This document shows, in pieces, positions 34,197 to 42,568 of a stretch of DNA of 64,000 nt. Each line of letters starts with the position of its first letter. Position 1 is the first letter of the stretch. Below the pieces are notes generated by a model. The model was not told the DNA's origin, searched no databases, and worked only from the letters and a program-made list of their open reading frames with translations. The stretch covers positions 89,065-153,064 of the forward strand of contig PMOQ01000019.1 in the NCBI GenBank assembly GCA_003161255.1, read 5' to 3'. Both the position numbers and the translations under genes were made by a program. This DNA comes from Acidimicrobiaceae bacterium (lineage in GTDB: Bacteria; Actinomycetota; Acidimicrobiia; Acidimicrobiales; RAAP-2).

Positions 34197-35252
34197 ATGA
34201 ACGAGGGGTTCACCGGTGATCCCGGATCGAACGAGCCACCCTCCCTGGGCCTCGCGCGGTTGCCTGTCGATGAGCCCGCCCTGGTTGTCATCGACCTGGA
34301 CGGTCCACGATCGATGTCGTTGGAGCCTCTGCCGGTCGCCTTCGCCGGAGTGGCGGTCGGTATATCGCGCTCCGGGTCCACGGCGTCGAGATCCGATGTA
34401 TCGGCTGGTGTCGACTTTGTGCTCGTGCCCGAAGACGTGACCCGGCTCGGGCCAAGTCACCGGGTTGGGGTGGCTGTCGCCGATCTCGATGCCGAGCTAT
34501 CGCGGGTCGACGAGGCGCTGAAGAGGTCGCCGACCGCGGCCGTCACGCTGATGCAGGTCCTGCGGGCCGGGTCCGCGGGGTCCGTCGAGCGCGACCTGTT
34601 CGTTGAGTCACTCGCCTACAGCGCGCTTCAGGCGGGAGTCGAGCACCTCAGTTGGCTGGGTGGCAGGCCGACCCGCCGCGACCACGGGGGGCAGGTCGGC
34701 CCACCGGTCATGCTTGAGCGCGACGGTGCGGTGCTGACCGTCACCTTGAATCGTCCGCAGGTCCGCAACGCCTTCGATGTCGGGGTGCGTGACGGGTTGC
34801 AGGAGGCCCTTGAGCTTGTCGCTCTGGACCCGAGCATCGAGTACGCGAGGCTCGTCGGCGCCGGCTCGGACTTCTGCAGTGGCGGTGACCTCGACGAGTT
34901 CGGGACGGGGCCTGGGCCGACTGTGTCTCATTTGATCCGGACCTCCCGCAGCCCGGCGCTCTTGCTCTCCCAGGTCGCGTCCCGGGTCACCGTCGAGGTC
35001 CATGGAGCGTGTGTCGGCGCCGGTATCGAGATCGCCGCGCTGGCCGGACGCGTCGTCGCGACGACCGACACCAGAGTTCGGCTTCCCGAGGTTGGGATGG
35101 GCCTTATCCCCGGGGCCGGGGGAACGGCCAGCCTGCCGCGCCGGATCGGACGACATCGGACGGCATGGCTGGGTCTCGGAGGTGGGTGGCTCGACGCGGC
35201 GACAGCATTCGCGTGGGGTCTGGTTGATGAGGTGCACGAGCCGGACTCTTGA
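34197..35252 (+). CDS. Enoyl-CoA hydratase/isomerase with permuted segment order
   Basis: A 351-residue crotonase-fold protein. The catalytic core begins near residue 170 (VMLERDGAVLTVTLNRPQVR). It has SDFCSGGDLDEF as oxyanion region, GACVGAGIEIAAL with the first Glu, and LPEVGMGLIPGAGG with the second. Both catalytic Glu residues are retained. The chain stops soon after GLVDEVHEPD, lacking the usual C-terminal helices. Residues 105-155 (SVERDLFVESLAYSALQAGV) resemble those helices placed in front. The N-terminal 70 residues are of unclear origin. It probably hydrates an unsaturated acyl-CoA. Confidence 0.78.
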   Translation: MNEGFTGDPGSNEPPSLGLARLPVDEPALVVIDLDGPRSMSLEPLPVAFAGVAVGISRSGSTASRSDVSAGVDFVLVPEDVTRLGPSHRVGVAVADLDAELSRVDEALKRSPTAAVTLMQVLRAGSAGSVERDLFVESLAYSALQAGVEHLSWLGGRPTRRDHGGQVGPPVMLERDGAVLTVTLNRPQVRNAFDVGVRDGLQEALELVALDPSIEYARLVGAGSDFCSGGDLDEFGTGPGPTVSHLIRTSRSPALLLSQVASRVTVEVHGACVGAGIEIAALAGRVVATTDTRVRLPEVGMGLIPGAGGTASLPRRIGRHRTAWLGLGGGWLDAATAFAWGLVDEVHEPDS

Positions 35253-35416
35253 GCCATCGGCAGGGTCCGATGACCGGGAACGGCTCGACGCCCCCAGAAT
35301 CGTGCATCGTCCAAGTCGGTATAGTTCCGACCGGAGTCAGGGTTCCTCACGGGAGTGTCCCGGTGAGCGGCAGAGCCGGGTTCGACTTGCGTCGGCGAAG
35401 GACCAGGAGCGTGTGC

Positions 35417-35812
35417 ATGGCGGATCAGATCCCGCTGGTCGACTATCTGGTGTTGGGCGACAGCCCGCATCTCGTGGCGCGGGAGTGCGAGCAGTGTGGA
35501 TCCCGCTACTTCGGTCGCCGCAACGCGTGCGCCGCCTGCTTCGGCACCGAGTTCAAGACGGTGCGGATTCCCGACGAGGGAACCCTGGAAACCTTCACCA
35601 TCGTTGCCCAGGCCGCGCCGGGCGTCCCGGTCCCGTTCGTTTCGGGAGTCGTCGACGTTGACGGCACAGCCGTGCGGGCCAACGTGGTGAACGTCGAACC
35701 GAGTCCCGACAAGGTCACCATGGGCATGAAGCTTCGACTGACCACGTTTCCGATCGGGGTCGACGAGGCCGGGGTGGAGGCCATCAGTTTCGGATACGAG
35801 CCGGTCGGCTGA
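35417..35812 (+). CDS. Zinc-ribbon OB-fold (DUF35) acyl-CoA-associated protein
   Basis: A 131-residue DUF35 protein. The zinc ribbon is ECEQCGSRYF with CAACFGTEF (four cysteines), followed by the OB-like half ETFTIVAQAAPGVPVPFVSG. These proteins pair with thiolase-like enzymes and help bind acyl-CoA. The ATG at 35417 is preceded by AGGAG. The frame is open further upstream, but that part lacks homology and contains CGGGA-N3-TCCCG and GTCGG-N7-CCGAC inverted repeats. It is followed 22 bases later by a complete thiolase gene, a normal DUF35-thiolase pair. Confidence 0.88.
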   Translation: MADQIPLVDYLVLGDSPHLVARECEQCGSRYFGRRNACAACFGTEFKTVRIPDEGTLETFTIVAQAAPGVPVPFVSGVVDVDGTAVRANVVNVEPSPDKVTMGMKLRLTTFPIGVDEAGVEAISFGYEPVG

Positions 35813-35834
35813 GTCCCGACCCGAGAGGAATGCG

Positions 35835-37034
35835 ATGAGTGAGGACATCTGGATACTGGGCATCCACATGACCAAGTTCGGCAAGCACCCGGACAAGGAC
35901 ACCTTGGACCTGGCCTCCGAGGCCGTGATGGGCGCACTGGCTGACGGCGGCGTGACGATGAAGGACATCGGCGTGATGGGGGCCGGGAACCTCATGGGAG
36001 GGGCCGGGGGGATCGGCCAGATGCTCCAGAAGCAGGTCGGACAGACCGGGATCCCCGTCTACAACGTGGCCAATGCCTGCGCCACCGGCGCCACCGCGCT
36101 GCGGGTCGCAGCGATGGCGGTGAAGGCGGGAGAGGTCGACTGCGGCCTCGCGGTGGGCGTCGAGAAGCTGGCCGGAGCCGGGCTGTTGGCCGGCGGAAGC
36201 CGGGCGGACGACGCCAAGACCTGGACGCCCAAGGGCCGCCAGGGGGCGGTCGCGCCCCTGGATGGACGTGTCGGGACCGACACGATGCCCGGGGTCTTCG
36301 CCCAGATCGGCATGGAGTACGGGCACCGGTACGGCGGCACGTCCTTCGAGCTCTTCGCGCGGATCAGCGAGAAGAACCACTCACATTCGACTCTCAATCC
36401 GTTGGCCTCCTACCAGAAGAAGATGAGCCTGGAGGAGATCATGAACGACGTCATGATCGCCTACCCGAACACCCGGCCGATGTGCTCGGCGAACTGCGAC
36501 GGGGCGGCGGCGGCGGTGGTGGTGAGCGACTCGAAGCTGAAGAAGCTCTCTGCCGAGCAACGGCGCCGGGCCGTCAAGATCTCGGCGTCGATCCTCACCA
36601 CGGACCCGTGGGAAGACGCCTGCCAGGTCTTGCCCAACGTCAACACGCTGACCCGCAACGCGGCCCGCCAGGCCTACGAGCAGGCGTCGGTCGGTCCCGA
36701 GGACCTCGACCTGGTCGAGCTGCACGACTGCTTCGCCACGGCAGAACTGGTTCACTACGACAACCTGATGCTGTGCGAAGAGGGTGGCGCGGTGGATTTC
36801 TTCAACAGCGGCGCGCCGTGGCGTGACGGCAAGACGCCGGTGAACGTCTCCGGTGGGCTCGAGTCCAAGGGTCATCCAATCTCGGCAACCGGGATCGCCA
36901 ATATCTGGGAGGTGTGTACCCACCTGCGTGGTGAGGGGGGTGCGCGCCAGATCGAAGGGGCCAAGGTCGGCTTGGCGCACGTGATCGGGCTCGGCAACGC
37001 ATGCGGTGTCCACATCCTCGAGAAGGCGGCGTAG
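35835..37034 (+). CDS. Thiolase with intact catalytic residues
   Basis: A 399-residue thiolase superfamily enzyme. NVANACATGATALR holds the nucleophilic Cys (about C82), ESKGHPISATG the His, HDCF a further conserved loop, and GLGNACGVHIL the second Cys region. It would cleave a 3-ketoacyl-CoA or make a related C-C bond change. It is the only thiolase-fold protein in the window with the full set, unlike the three at 11286-15599. A GAGAGGAA site precedes the ATG. The DUF35 gene upstream is probably its partner; the acyl-CoA synthetase lies convergent just downstream. Confidence 0.9.
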   Translation: MSEDIWILGIHMTKFGKHPDKDTLDLASEAVMGALADGGVTMKDIGVMGAGNLMGGAGGIGQMLQKQVGQTGIPVYNVANACATGATALRVAAMAVKAGEVDCGLAVGVEKLAGAGLLAGGSRADDAKTWTPKGRQGAVAPLDGRVGTDTMPGVFAQIGMEYGHRYGGTSFELFARISEKNHSHSTLNPLASYQKKMSLEEIMNDVMIAYPNTRPMCSANCDGAAAAVVVSDSKLKKLSAEQRRRAVKISASILTTDPWEDACQVLPNVNTLTRNAARQAYEQASVGPEDLDLVELHDCFATAELVHYDNLMLCEEGGAVDFFNSGAPWRDGKTPVNVSGGLESKGHPISATGIANIWEVCTHLRGEGGARQIEGAKVGLAHVIGLGNACGVHILEKAA

Positions 37035-37078
37035 CCGGCAGCGACTCGCGAAGCTGTCGAGCCAACAACCTGCGAGCT

Positions 37079-38572
37079 CTATTCGAGTTCGGCAAGCAGC
37101 TCGGCTAACACCTGTCGACGGAGGAGCTTTCCGGTTTCCGTTCGCGGCAGCGCCTGGCGGATGACGACGCGCTCGGCCGTCTTTGAGGTGCGGAGGTGCC
37201 GACGGGTCCACTCGGAGAGTTCCTCGGGCTCGACCGACATGCCGCTCCGAAGGACGACGGCCGCGGTGATTCGTTGCCCCCACTCCTCGTCGGGCGTGCC
37301 GACGACCGCCACATCTAAGACCGCCGGATGCCGCATGAGCACCTCTTCGATCTCGGCCGGTGCAATGTTCTCGCCGCCTCGGATGATCGTGTCGTCGGTG
37401 CGGCCCTCAATGAACAAGTACCCCTCTTCGTCGATCCATCCGGCATCGCGGGTTGGGAACCATCCTTGTTCGTCGCGCGGAGACCGTCCGTCCGCGTAGA
37501 CACCCGAAACCTGATCGCCTCGGACCCAGATCTCACCGTGCGAGTTGGGCGGAACCGGATGGATTCCCTCTCGGATCTCTATCTCGATACCAGGGAGGAC
37601 CCGTCCGACCGACGAGAGCCGCTGCTTGGCCATCGCGTCGCTGCTCTCGAACGCGAGACGGTGGTCCTCTGGTCCGAGGACTGCGATCGACGAGCTCGTC
37701 TCAGTGAGGCCGTAGGCGTTCACGAAACCCGTGTCAGGGAAGAGGCGCAGCGCCTGTTCCAAGACCGTCTGGGGCATCCGTGCGCCGCCATAGCTGATGG
37801 TTCGCAGCGTGGCGGTGGCCGCGGTGGCACCGTCCATCTCCTCGGCGATCCGAGCCAACATGGTGGGGACGACCATGGCCTGGGTGACGCCTTCCCGCTC
37901 CACCGTGTCCAGCCAGGTCCTGGGTTCGAACGCCGCAAGGTAGATGATTCGCCGTCCCGCGAAGACGTTCGACAGCAGATTTGCCACACCCGCGATGTGA
38001 TACGGCGGCACGCTGACGAGCGCTGCTTCGTTTTCCTCGGCCGATGCGAACTCGACGGAACCGAGTATGTAAGCAGCCAGATGTCCGTGCTCGAGGACCG
38101 CGGCTTTGGGCTCGGCCGTGGTACCGCTCGTGAACAGCTCGACGGCGAAATGCTCGGGGACCTCGGCACCAACGTCGGGCGTCGGTGGCGGCCCATCGAT
38201 GATCGAGCACCACTCGTCTGTCGTGATGACCGTGCGTCCCTGCCGGGAGAGCTCGGCCTCGAAGCCCGGCTCGCTGATGATGACCGAGGGACCCACCTGC
38301 TCGATGAGGCGATGTAGCTGGTCGGTGGCCAATCGGTAGTTGAGCGGAACGAACGGCACGTCGGCCCAGTTGGAAGCGAAGAACGCACTGACAAAGGCGT
38401 GTCCGCTGGGGCCGACGAAGATGGTGGCGTTCGCTTTCCCCTCCAAGAACGCCCCGCCGACCCCGGCCTGCTTGCGAAGCTCGGCGTAGCTGGGGCCCTG
38501 CCCCCGTTGTCCGAGAGCTTGGCGATCGCCGAGCGCCGAGGCCGTCATATCGAGGATCGTCAGTAGGTTCAC
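37079..38572 (-). CDS. AMP-forming acyl-CoA synthetase
   Basis: A 497-residue ligase. LFTSGTTAEPKAAVLEHG is the ATP loop, NAYGLTETSSS the A5 region, and TRDAGWIDEEGYLFIEGRTD with IIRGGENIAPAEIEEV the hinge. PRTETGKLLRR holds the catalytic Lys near the end. It is shorter at the N terminus than the other synthetases of the window. The start is GTG 38572, with AAGGAG about 10 bases upstream; the frame remains open beyond, but without homology. It is divergent from the small protein at 39008 and converges with the thiolase. Confidence 0.9.
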   Translation of the reverse strand: MNLLTILDMTASALGDRQALGQRGQGPSYAELRKQAGVGGAFLEGKANATIFVGPSGHAFVSAFFASNWADVPFVPLNYRLATDQLHRLIEQVGPSVIISEPGFEAELSRQGRTVITTDEWCSIIDGPPPTPDVGAEVPEHFAVELFTSGTTAEPKAAVLEHGHLAAYILGSVEFASAEENEAALVSVPPYHIAGVANLLSNVFAGRRIIYLAAFEPRTWLDTVEREGVTQAMVVPTMLARIAEEMDGATAATATLRTISYGGARMPQTVLEQALRLFPDTGFVNAYGLTETSSSIAVLGPEDHRLAFESSDAMAKQRLSSVGRVLPGIEIEIREGIHPVPPNSHGEIWVRGDQVSGVYADGRSPRDEQGWFPTRDAGWIDEEGYLFIEGRTDDTIIRGGENIAPAEIEEVLMRHPAVLDVAVVGTPDEEWGQRITAAVVLRSGMSVEPEELSEWTRRHLRTSKTAERVVIRQALPRTETGKLLRRQVLAELLAELE

Positions 38573-39007
38573 CGAAGCTGATCTCCTTGGCCGACCCCCG
38601 GCGCCGCACGCGCGACCGCCGCCGCAGCGGGCACGTCTGTCGCCCGCTGGGCCTGCGTTGCGCGTTGCTCCACGGTCACATTTGTACAGGATCGCTCCGG
38701 CTGACGACAGTTCGAGCCATCCCACGCTGATCCGTGGCGGGGGTCGAATTGCCGCGTCGTTCCGGGCGGACCGAGCGTTCCTTTGGTCGAACGACGAAGG
38801 CCCTCCGTTTGGATCACGAGGGGTGACCGACTCGGAGCCCGACTGGTCCTCGGGAACCGTGCCTGCGTTCCTCCCGGAATCTGAGATCCGATAGCTTGTG
38901 TCAGCTATGGGTCGGACGGGGAGTCCAGATTTGTCCCGTTACGGCGGTATCTACCGGGTGAGCGCAGGATCTCGGTCCAGCAGATGGAAGAAGGGGAAGG
39001 GCTCGAC
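38573..39007. promoter_or_regulatory. Divergent intergenic region, acyl-CoA synthetase and small protein
   Basis: A 435-base stretch without a credible gene; frames in it have weak codon bias. It should hold promoters for both flanking genes. I could not assign -35/-10 elements with confidence. It ends with AAGGGG and GAAGGG stretches that can serve as ribosome site for the small protein. Confidence 0.35.
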
Positions 39008-39316
39008 GTGAAACTCACCGCCGGCTCGCGTTGGCGAAGCGTGGTGGACACGACCGAGGTTGTCGTCGTCAAGGCTCCACAGGACGATGTCGATCTTCGG
39101 TGTGGTGGCCAGTCGATGGTGGCCTTCGGATCCGAAGGTGAAGCCTCCGGAGCGATCGATCCGTCGCAGAGCGCCGGCACTCAGCTGGGAAAGCGCTACT
39201 GCGATGAAGACGGGGGTCTAGAGGTCCTATGCACGAAGCCGGGGGAAGGGACGCTCTCTCTTGCCGGCCAAGCGTTGAACATAAAGAGCGCCAAGCCACT
39301 GCCGTCGTCGGACTGA
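39008..39316 (+). CDS. Small conserved-looking protein of unknown function
   Basis: A 102-residue protein from a GTG (an ATG at 38984 is possible). It starts VKLTAGSRWRSVVDTTEVVVV and has DVDLRCGGQSMV, then GTQLGKRYCDEDGGLEVLCT, ending in a Ser/Asp tail. The pattern of a beta-rich fold with a CGG loop and a TQLGKRY motif recalls small proteins found near acyl-CoA synthetases in actinobacteria. I cannot name a function. It is divergent from an acyl-CoA synthetase gene, consistent with that association. The opposite-strand LLM gene terminates just beyond it. Confidence 0.65.
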   Translation: MKLTAGSRWRSVVDTTEVVVVKAPQDDVDLRCGGQSMVAFGSEGEASGAIDPSQSAGTQLGKRYCDEDGGLEVLCTKPGEGTLSLAGQALNIKSAKPLPSSD

Positions 39317-39379
39317 GCGGCTTCAGATTCAACGAAAGAGGTCGGGCACCGTCACATTCGTCGTCAAGTACCGTACGGT

Positions 39380-39416
39380 CAAAAAAGTGGACCTAGGCGG
39401 AGTGCGCCTCAATCCA
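39380..39416 (-). terminator. Rho-independent terminator of the LLM gene at 39424
   Basis: Read on the minus strand, GTGGA-TTGA-GGCG pairs with CGCC-TAGG-TCCAC around a CACTC loop and is followed at once by TTTTTT. Two G-U pairs and one mismatch lie mid-stem. It begins 8 bases after the LLM stop codon. A perfect ACCGTACGGT palindrome adjoins it at 39369-39378. The orientation fits the LLM gene, not the small protein on the plus strand. Confidence 0.75.
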
Positions 39417-39423
39417 CTCCTGG

Positions 39424-40392
39424 TCACTGCTCGCGTACAGAAGCAAACGCGCGAAGCTCCCGGGCGACGTCGGTCCCCGACGGTGTGTAGATGATCTCGT
39501 GAAAGCCGGTGTCGGCCAGACGCGCTAGCTGCCGGCGAACGCCAGAAGCGTTGCCAACCATGGTGTGAACGTCAATGTGTTCGAGGAGCTCTCGGTCGCG
39601 GTCGGGGAGATGTGTGACGTGGCCTTCGAAGGTCAATAGGTGCCGTTCGCCCTCCGGGGCGAGCGCCTCGAGGGCCGTTCGCCAAGCACGTCCACCCGGT
39701 TTGGCGTCGACCGCCTCGGCGCCACCGCCCGAGTAGGCCGTGTGCCAGCCGACAACCCGCCACGGCCCGATTGCCTCTCGGACGCGCTCCGAACCCGGGT
39801 CTTCGCCGGGATCGAGCACGGTGCCCGAGGCGATCGTCGCGGTGGGGAGTGTGGTGTGAGGAGGTCCGATGACCCCGTCGGCCACGTCACTCGCCAAGGC
39901 CGCACCTCGAGGCCCGAGGACGCTGAGCCAAAGTGGAACCTCGATGGGCCGCGGCTCAGCGATCCCTTCCGCGTGCAGCATCCGGGCGGGTTTGCCGTCC
40001 AGGATCACGGTTTGTCCTGCCAAGAGCCTCCGAACGGCGCCGAAGTAGTCGGCGAGAGCGCCCATCGTCATGGGTCGTTGGCCGATCGCGAAGCGAGAGG
40101 TGAATCCGGTACCGAAGCACGCCCGGAAGCGGCCACCCGAGATTCGAGCGATGGTCGCTATCCCTGAGGCCATGGCCATCACCGACCGCTGATCCGGAAT
40201 GAGAACGGCGGTTCCGAGGCCGATCCGTGTGGTCCGCTCTGCGGCCAACGCCAGGTGAGCGAAGGGATCCTCCCAAAGTGGCGCCGAATCGAAGATCCAT
40301 GCTCGGGTGTAGCCAAGCTCCTCGGCCAACTCGACAAGGGCGGCAAAGTCGGGGCCCGGTGGGAGTCCACACGACAATTCGAAGTCAGCCAC
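39424..40392 (-). CDS. Luciferase-like (LLM) F420- or flavin-dependent oxidoreductase
   Basis: A 322-residue LLM-family TIM barrel. LVELAEELGYTRAWIFDSAPLWEDP, LGTAVLIPDQRSVMAMASG and SGGRFRACFGTGFTSRFA are typical of the F420-dependent group. It would transfer a hydride to or from a carbonyl or C=C bond of a pathway intermediate. The start is GTG at 40392. A clear terminator follows at 39380-39416, so it is probably the last gene of its transcript. It is divergent from a DUF1330 gene about 190 bases away. Confidence 0.86.
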   Translation of the reverse strand: MADFELSCGLPPGPDFAALVELAEELGYTRAWIFDSAPLWEDPFAHLALAAERTTRIGLGTAVLIPDQRSVMAMASGIATIARISGGRFRACFGTGFTSRFAIGQRPMTMGALADYFGAVRRLLAGQTVILDGKPARMLHAEGIAEPRPIEVPLWLSVLGPRGAALASDVADGVIGPPHTTLPTATIASGTVLDPGEDPGSERVREAIGPWRVVGWHTAYSGGGAEAVDAKPGGRAWRTALEALAPEGERHLLTFEGHVTHLPDRDRELLEHIDVHTMVGNASGVRRQLARLADTGFHEIIYTPSGTDVARELRAFASVREQ

Positions 40393-40582
40393 GCAGCTGG
40401 TCCGGCTCGGTGATTGATCGCAATCCTGCTCGTGTACAGGAGCTCGGCATAACCGCCGACGGTAATGGAAACCTTGTGCCTGGCCAAGAGAAGCAAGCTG
40501 AACACTGCAGGAGAAGACAAAGCCGGAGCAGCGCTACGGTCTGGCCCGGCACATGAGCCGCTCACGGAAACGGAGGAGACGG

Positions 40583-40888
40583 ATGCCGAAGGGCTACGTC
40601 ATCTTGACCGAGGTGATCCGGGACCCCGAAGGGATGCTGGCCTACGGCCGAGCGGCCGGGCCATCGATCCGCGACAGCCACGCGAAGGTCCTCGTCGTCG
40701 ACAGGCAGCCCGACGTCCTCGAAGGCGAATGGCCGGCAACCCAGACCGTCGTTCTCGAGTTTGCTTCGGTCGAAGCGGCGCACACCTGGTACCGGTCGGA
40801 CTCCTACCAGGCGGCAGCCAAGATTCGCCAAGATGCGGCCAGTAGCAACGTGGTCATCGTGTCTGGTTTCGACGCGGACACTGCATGA
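40583..40888 (+). CDS. DUF1330-family small protein
   Basis: A 101-residue alpha/beta ferredoxin-like-fold protein. It begins MPKGYVILTEVIRDPEGMLAY, with GPSIRDSHAKVLVV, LEGEWPATQTVVLEF and WYRSDSYQAAAKIRQ, the standard DUF1330 signatures. Function is not established; such proteins occur in catabolic gene clusters and resemble dimeric alpha-beta-barrel proteins. GGAGGAG precedes the ATG with good spacing, which rules out an ATG at 40553. It lies just upstream of an alpha/beta hydrolase on the same strand. Confidence 0.85.
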   Translation: MPKGYVILTEVIRDPEGMLAYGRAAGPSIRDSHAKVLVVDRQPDVLEGEWPATQTVVLEFASVEAAHTWYRSDSYQAAAKIRQDAASSNVVIVSGFDADTA

Positions 40889-40996
40889 CGAACCCAAGGG
40901 CAAAGTCCCGAGACCCGACGACGCTCTGAGCTGGCGGGCGAATCGGCTGGACATGAGCCTTCCTTTTGGCACAACATGCCATAGGGGAGGGGATCG

Positions 40997-42394
40997 ATGC
41001 CTGAGTTGAGTCGAGCGAAGGTCACTGGGCCGGTGACCGGTGGAACACACGGGTGGGCATTCGGTACACCCGTGACCGACCTGGCCAGCCACGGGTACCG
41101 GGAGGACGAGTTCTTCTTGGAGGGCCACGCGACCCGTTACGCACCCCTTCCCGGCACCGAGCTCGCAAGGGACGGGCGCTGGCAGGTGGAACCGATAGGG
41201 AGCGCGCCCTTCAAGACCCGTATGGTCGTCGTGCGGCCCGTGGACCCCGCTGCGTTCAGCGGCACCGTCCTCATGGCCTGGAACAACGTGACCGCCGGCT
41301 ATGACAACTTCGGTGGCGGCGACAGCTCGGTGCTCTTCGACAACGGCGGCGCCTTCGTCGCGGTCAGCGCTCAACGGGTCGGCGTCCACGGGTTCCCGGA
41401 ACAACAGATGGGCCTCATTGGCTGGGATCCGGATCGGTACGGATCACTTTCCATCCCGAGCGACGACTTCTCCTTCGACATCTTCACCCAGGCGGCGCAG
41501 GCGGTCTTGGGCCGTGGGGCCGACGGCGGCGTCGATCCGATGGGGGGACTCGCCGTTCGCCGGATCATCGCCCAAGGAGCATCGCAGTCGGCCGGGCGGC
41601 TCTCGGCCTACCTGAACGCCGTGCAGCCGCTGGCCGGGGTTATCGACGGCTTCATGCTGACGTTGTACTTCGGCTCCGGGTCGCCTCTCGAGGTCGGTGA
41701 GGGATTCGTGAACCTGCCCGCTCCCGGCACCGAAGAGGCGAGGCGACGCCCGCCCTTGGTCGGCACCCACCTTCTGCGCGACGACCTCGACGTGCCGGTG
41801 ATGGTGGTGAATTCGGAGTGCGAGACCGAACCCTGTTACGGGGTCCGGCAGCCCGACACCGAGCGTTTCCGGTATTGGGAGGCGGCGGGGACCTCCCACA
41901 TATCGCGGCAGGCGATGGCCTCAGTCGGGCCCCGCTATCAACGTGACTTCGGGTTCGTTCCGCCCGATCAGCCGGGCATCAACGAGGTTCCGATGAACCC
42001 GGTCATCGACGCGTCCCTTCACCACATGCTGGCCTGGGTGGAGCGCGGCGACGTTCCGCCGAGCCAGCCCCGCATCGAGTTCGCGGGGGAGCCGCCTGAG
42101 ATCAGCCGCGACGAGCTCGGGATCGCCCGCGGCGGGATCCGACTGCCCCAGGTGGAAGTCCCGATCGCCCACAACAGCGCGATCCCGTTGACCCCCGATT
42201 TCATCAGCCGCCTTGGTGGCAGCTGTACACCGTTCCCACCCGAGAAGCTGCAGGCGCTCTACGAGAGCCAGGCGAACTATCTGAAACTCTTCGAACAGGC
42301 AGCCCGCGCCGCGGAAACCACCGGGGCGATCCTGCCCATTGATGCCGACGCGCTCATTGCCGAGGCGGCAGCGCGCCCCGAACTCCAAGACTGA
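40997..42394 (+). CDS. Alpha/beta hydrolase domain protein (Abhydrolase_10 type, copy 1)
   Basis: A 465-residue protein of the alpha/beta hydrolase domain family. It starts after GGGGAGGGGATCG. The string RRIIAQGASQSAGRLSAYLN holds the nucleophile elbow (Ser in GASQS), and FRYWEAAGTSHISR supplies the probable His. ELGIARGGIRLPQVEVPIA near the C terminus is shared with the protein at 48087-49442 (GNSRGGIRCPQMDVP). Substrates of this family are unknown; ester or lactone hydrolysis is likely. Its end overlaps the stray downstream extension of the frameshifted CocE gene on the other strand. Confidence 0.85.
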   Translation: MPELSRAKVTGPVTGGTHGWAFGTPVTDLASHGYREDEFFLEGHATRYAPLPGTELARDGRWQVEPIGSAPFKTRMVVVRPVDPAAFSGTVLMAWNNVTAGYDNFGGGDSSVLFDNGGAFVAVSAQRVGVHGFPEQQMGLIGWDPDRYGSLSIPSDDFSFDIFTQAAQAVLGRGADGGVDPMGGLAVRRIIAQGASQSAGRLSAYLNAVQPLAGVIDGFMLTLYFGSGSPLEVGEGFVNLPAPGTEEARRRPPLVGTHLLRDDLDVPVMVVNSECETEPCYGVRQPDTERFRYWEAAGTSHISRQAMASVGPRYQRDFGFVPPDQPGINEVPMNPVIDASLHHMLAWVERGDVPPSQPRIEFAGEPPEISRDELGIARGGIRLPQVEVPIAHNSAIPLTPDFISRLGGSCTPFPPEKLQALYESQANYLKLFEQAARAAETTGAILPIDADALIAEAAARPELQD

Positions 42395-42568
42395 GGCCGA
42401 TGGAGGGTGAGCAAATGGATGACCAAGGAGTCCTCGACCCGTGGGCGTCGGTCCGATCCGAGCCAGGGGAGCGCTGACTCCATCGGGGTTCTCGTGCCAC
42501 TTGCCGCCGTGTCCGGTGATTGCCTCGTTCGACGGCTTCCTTGCACGACGAGGTCGAGAAGGCGCCGC

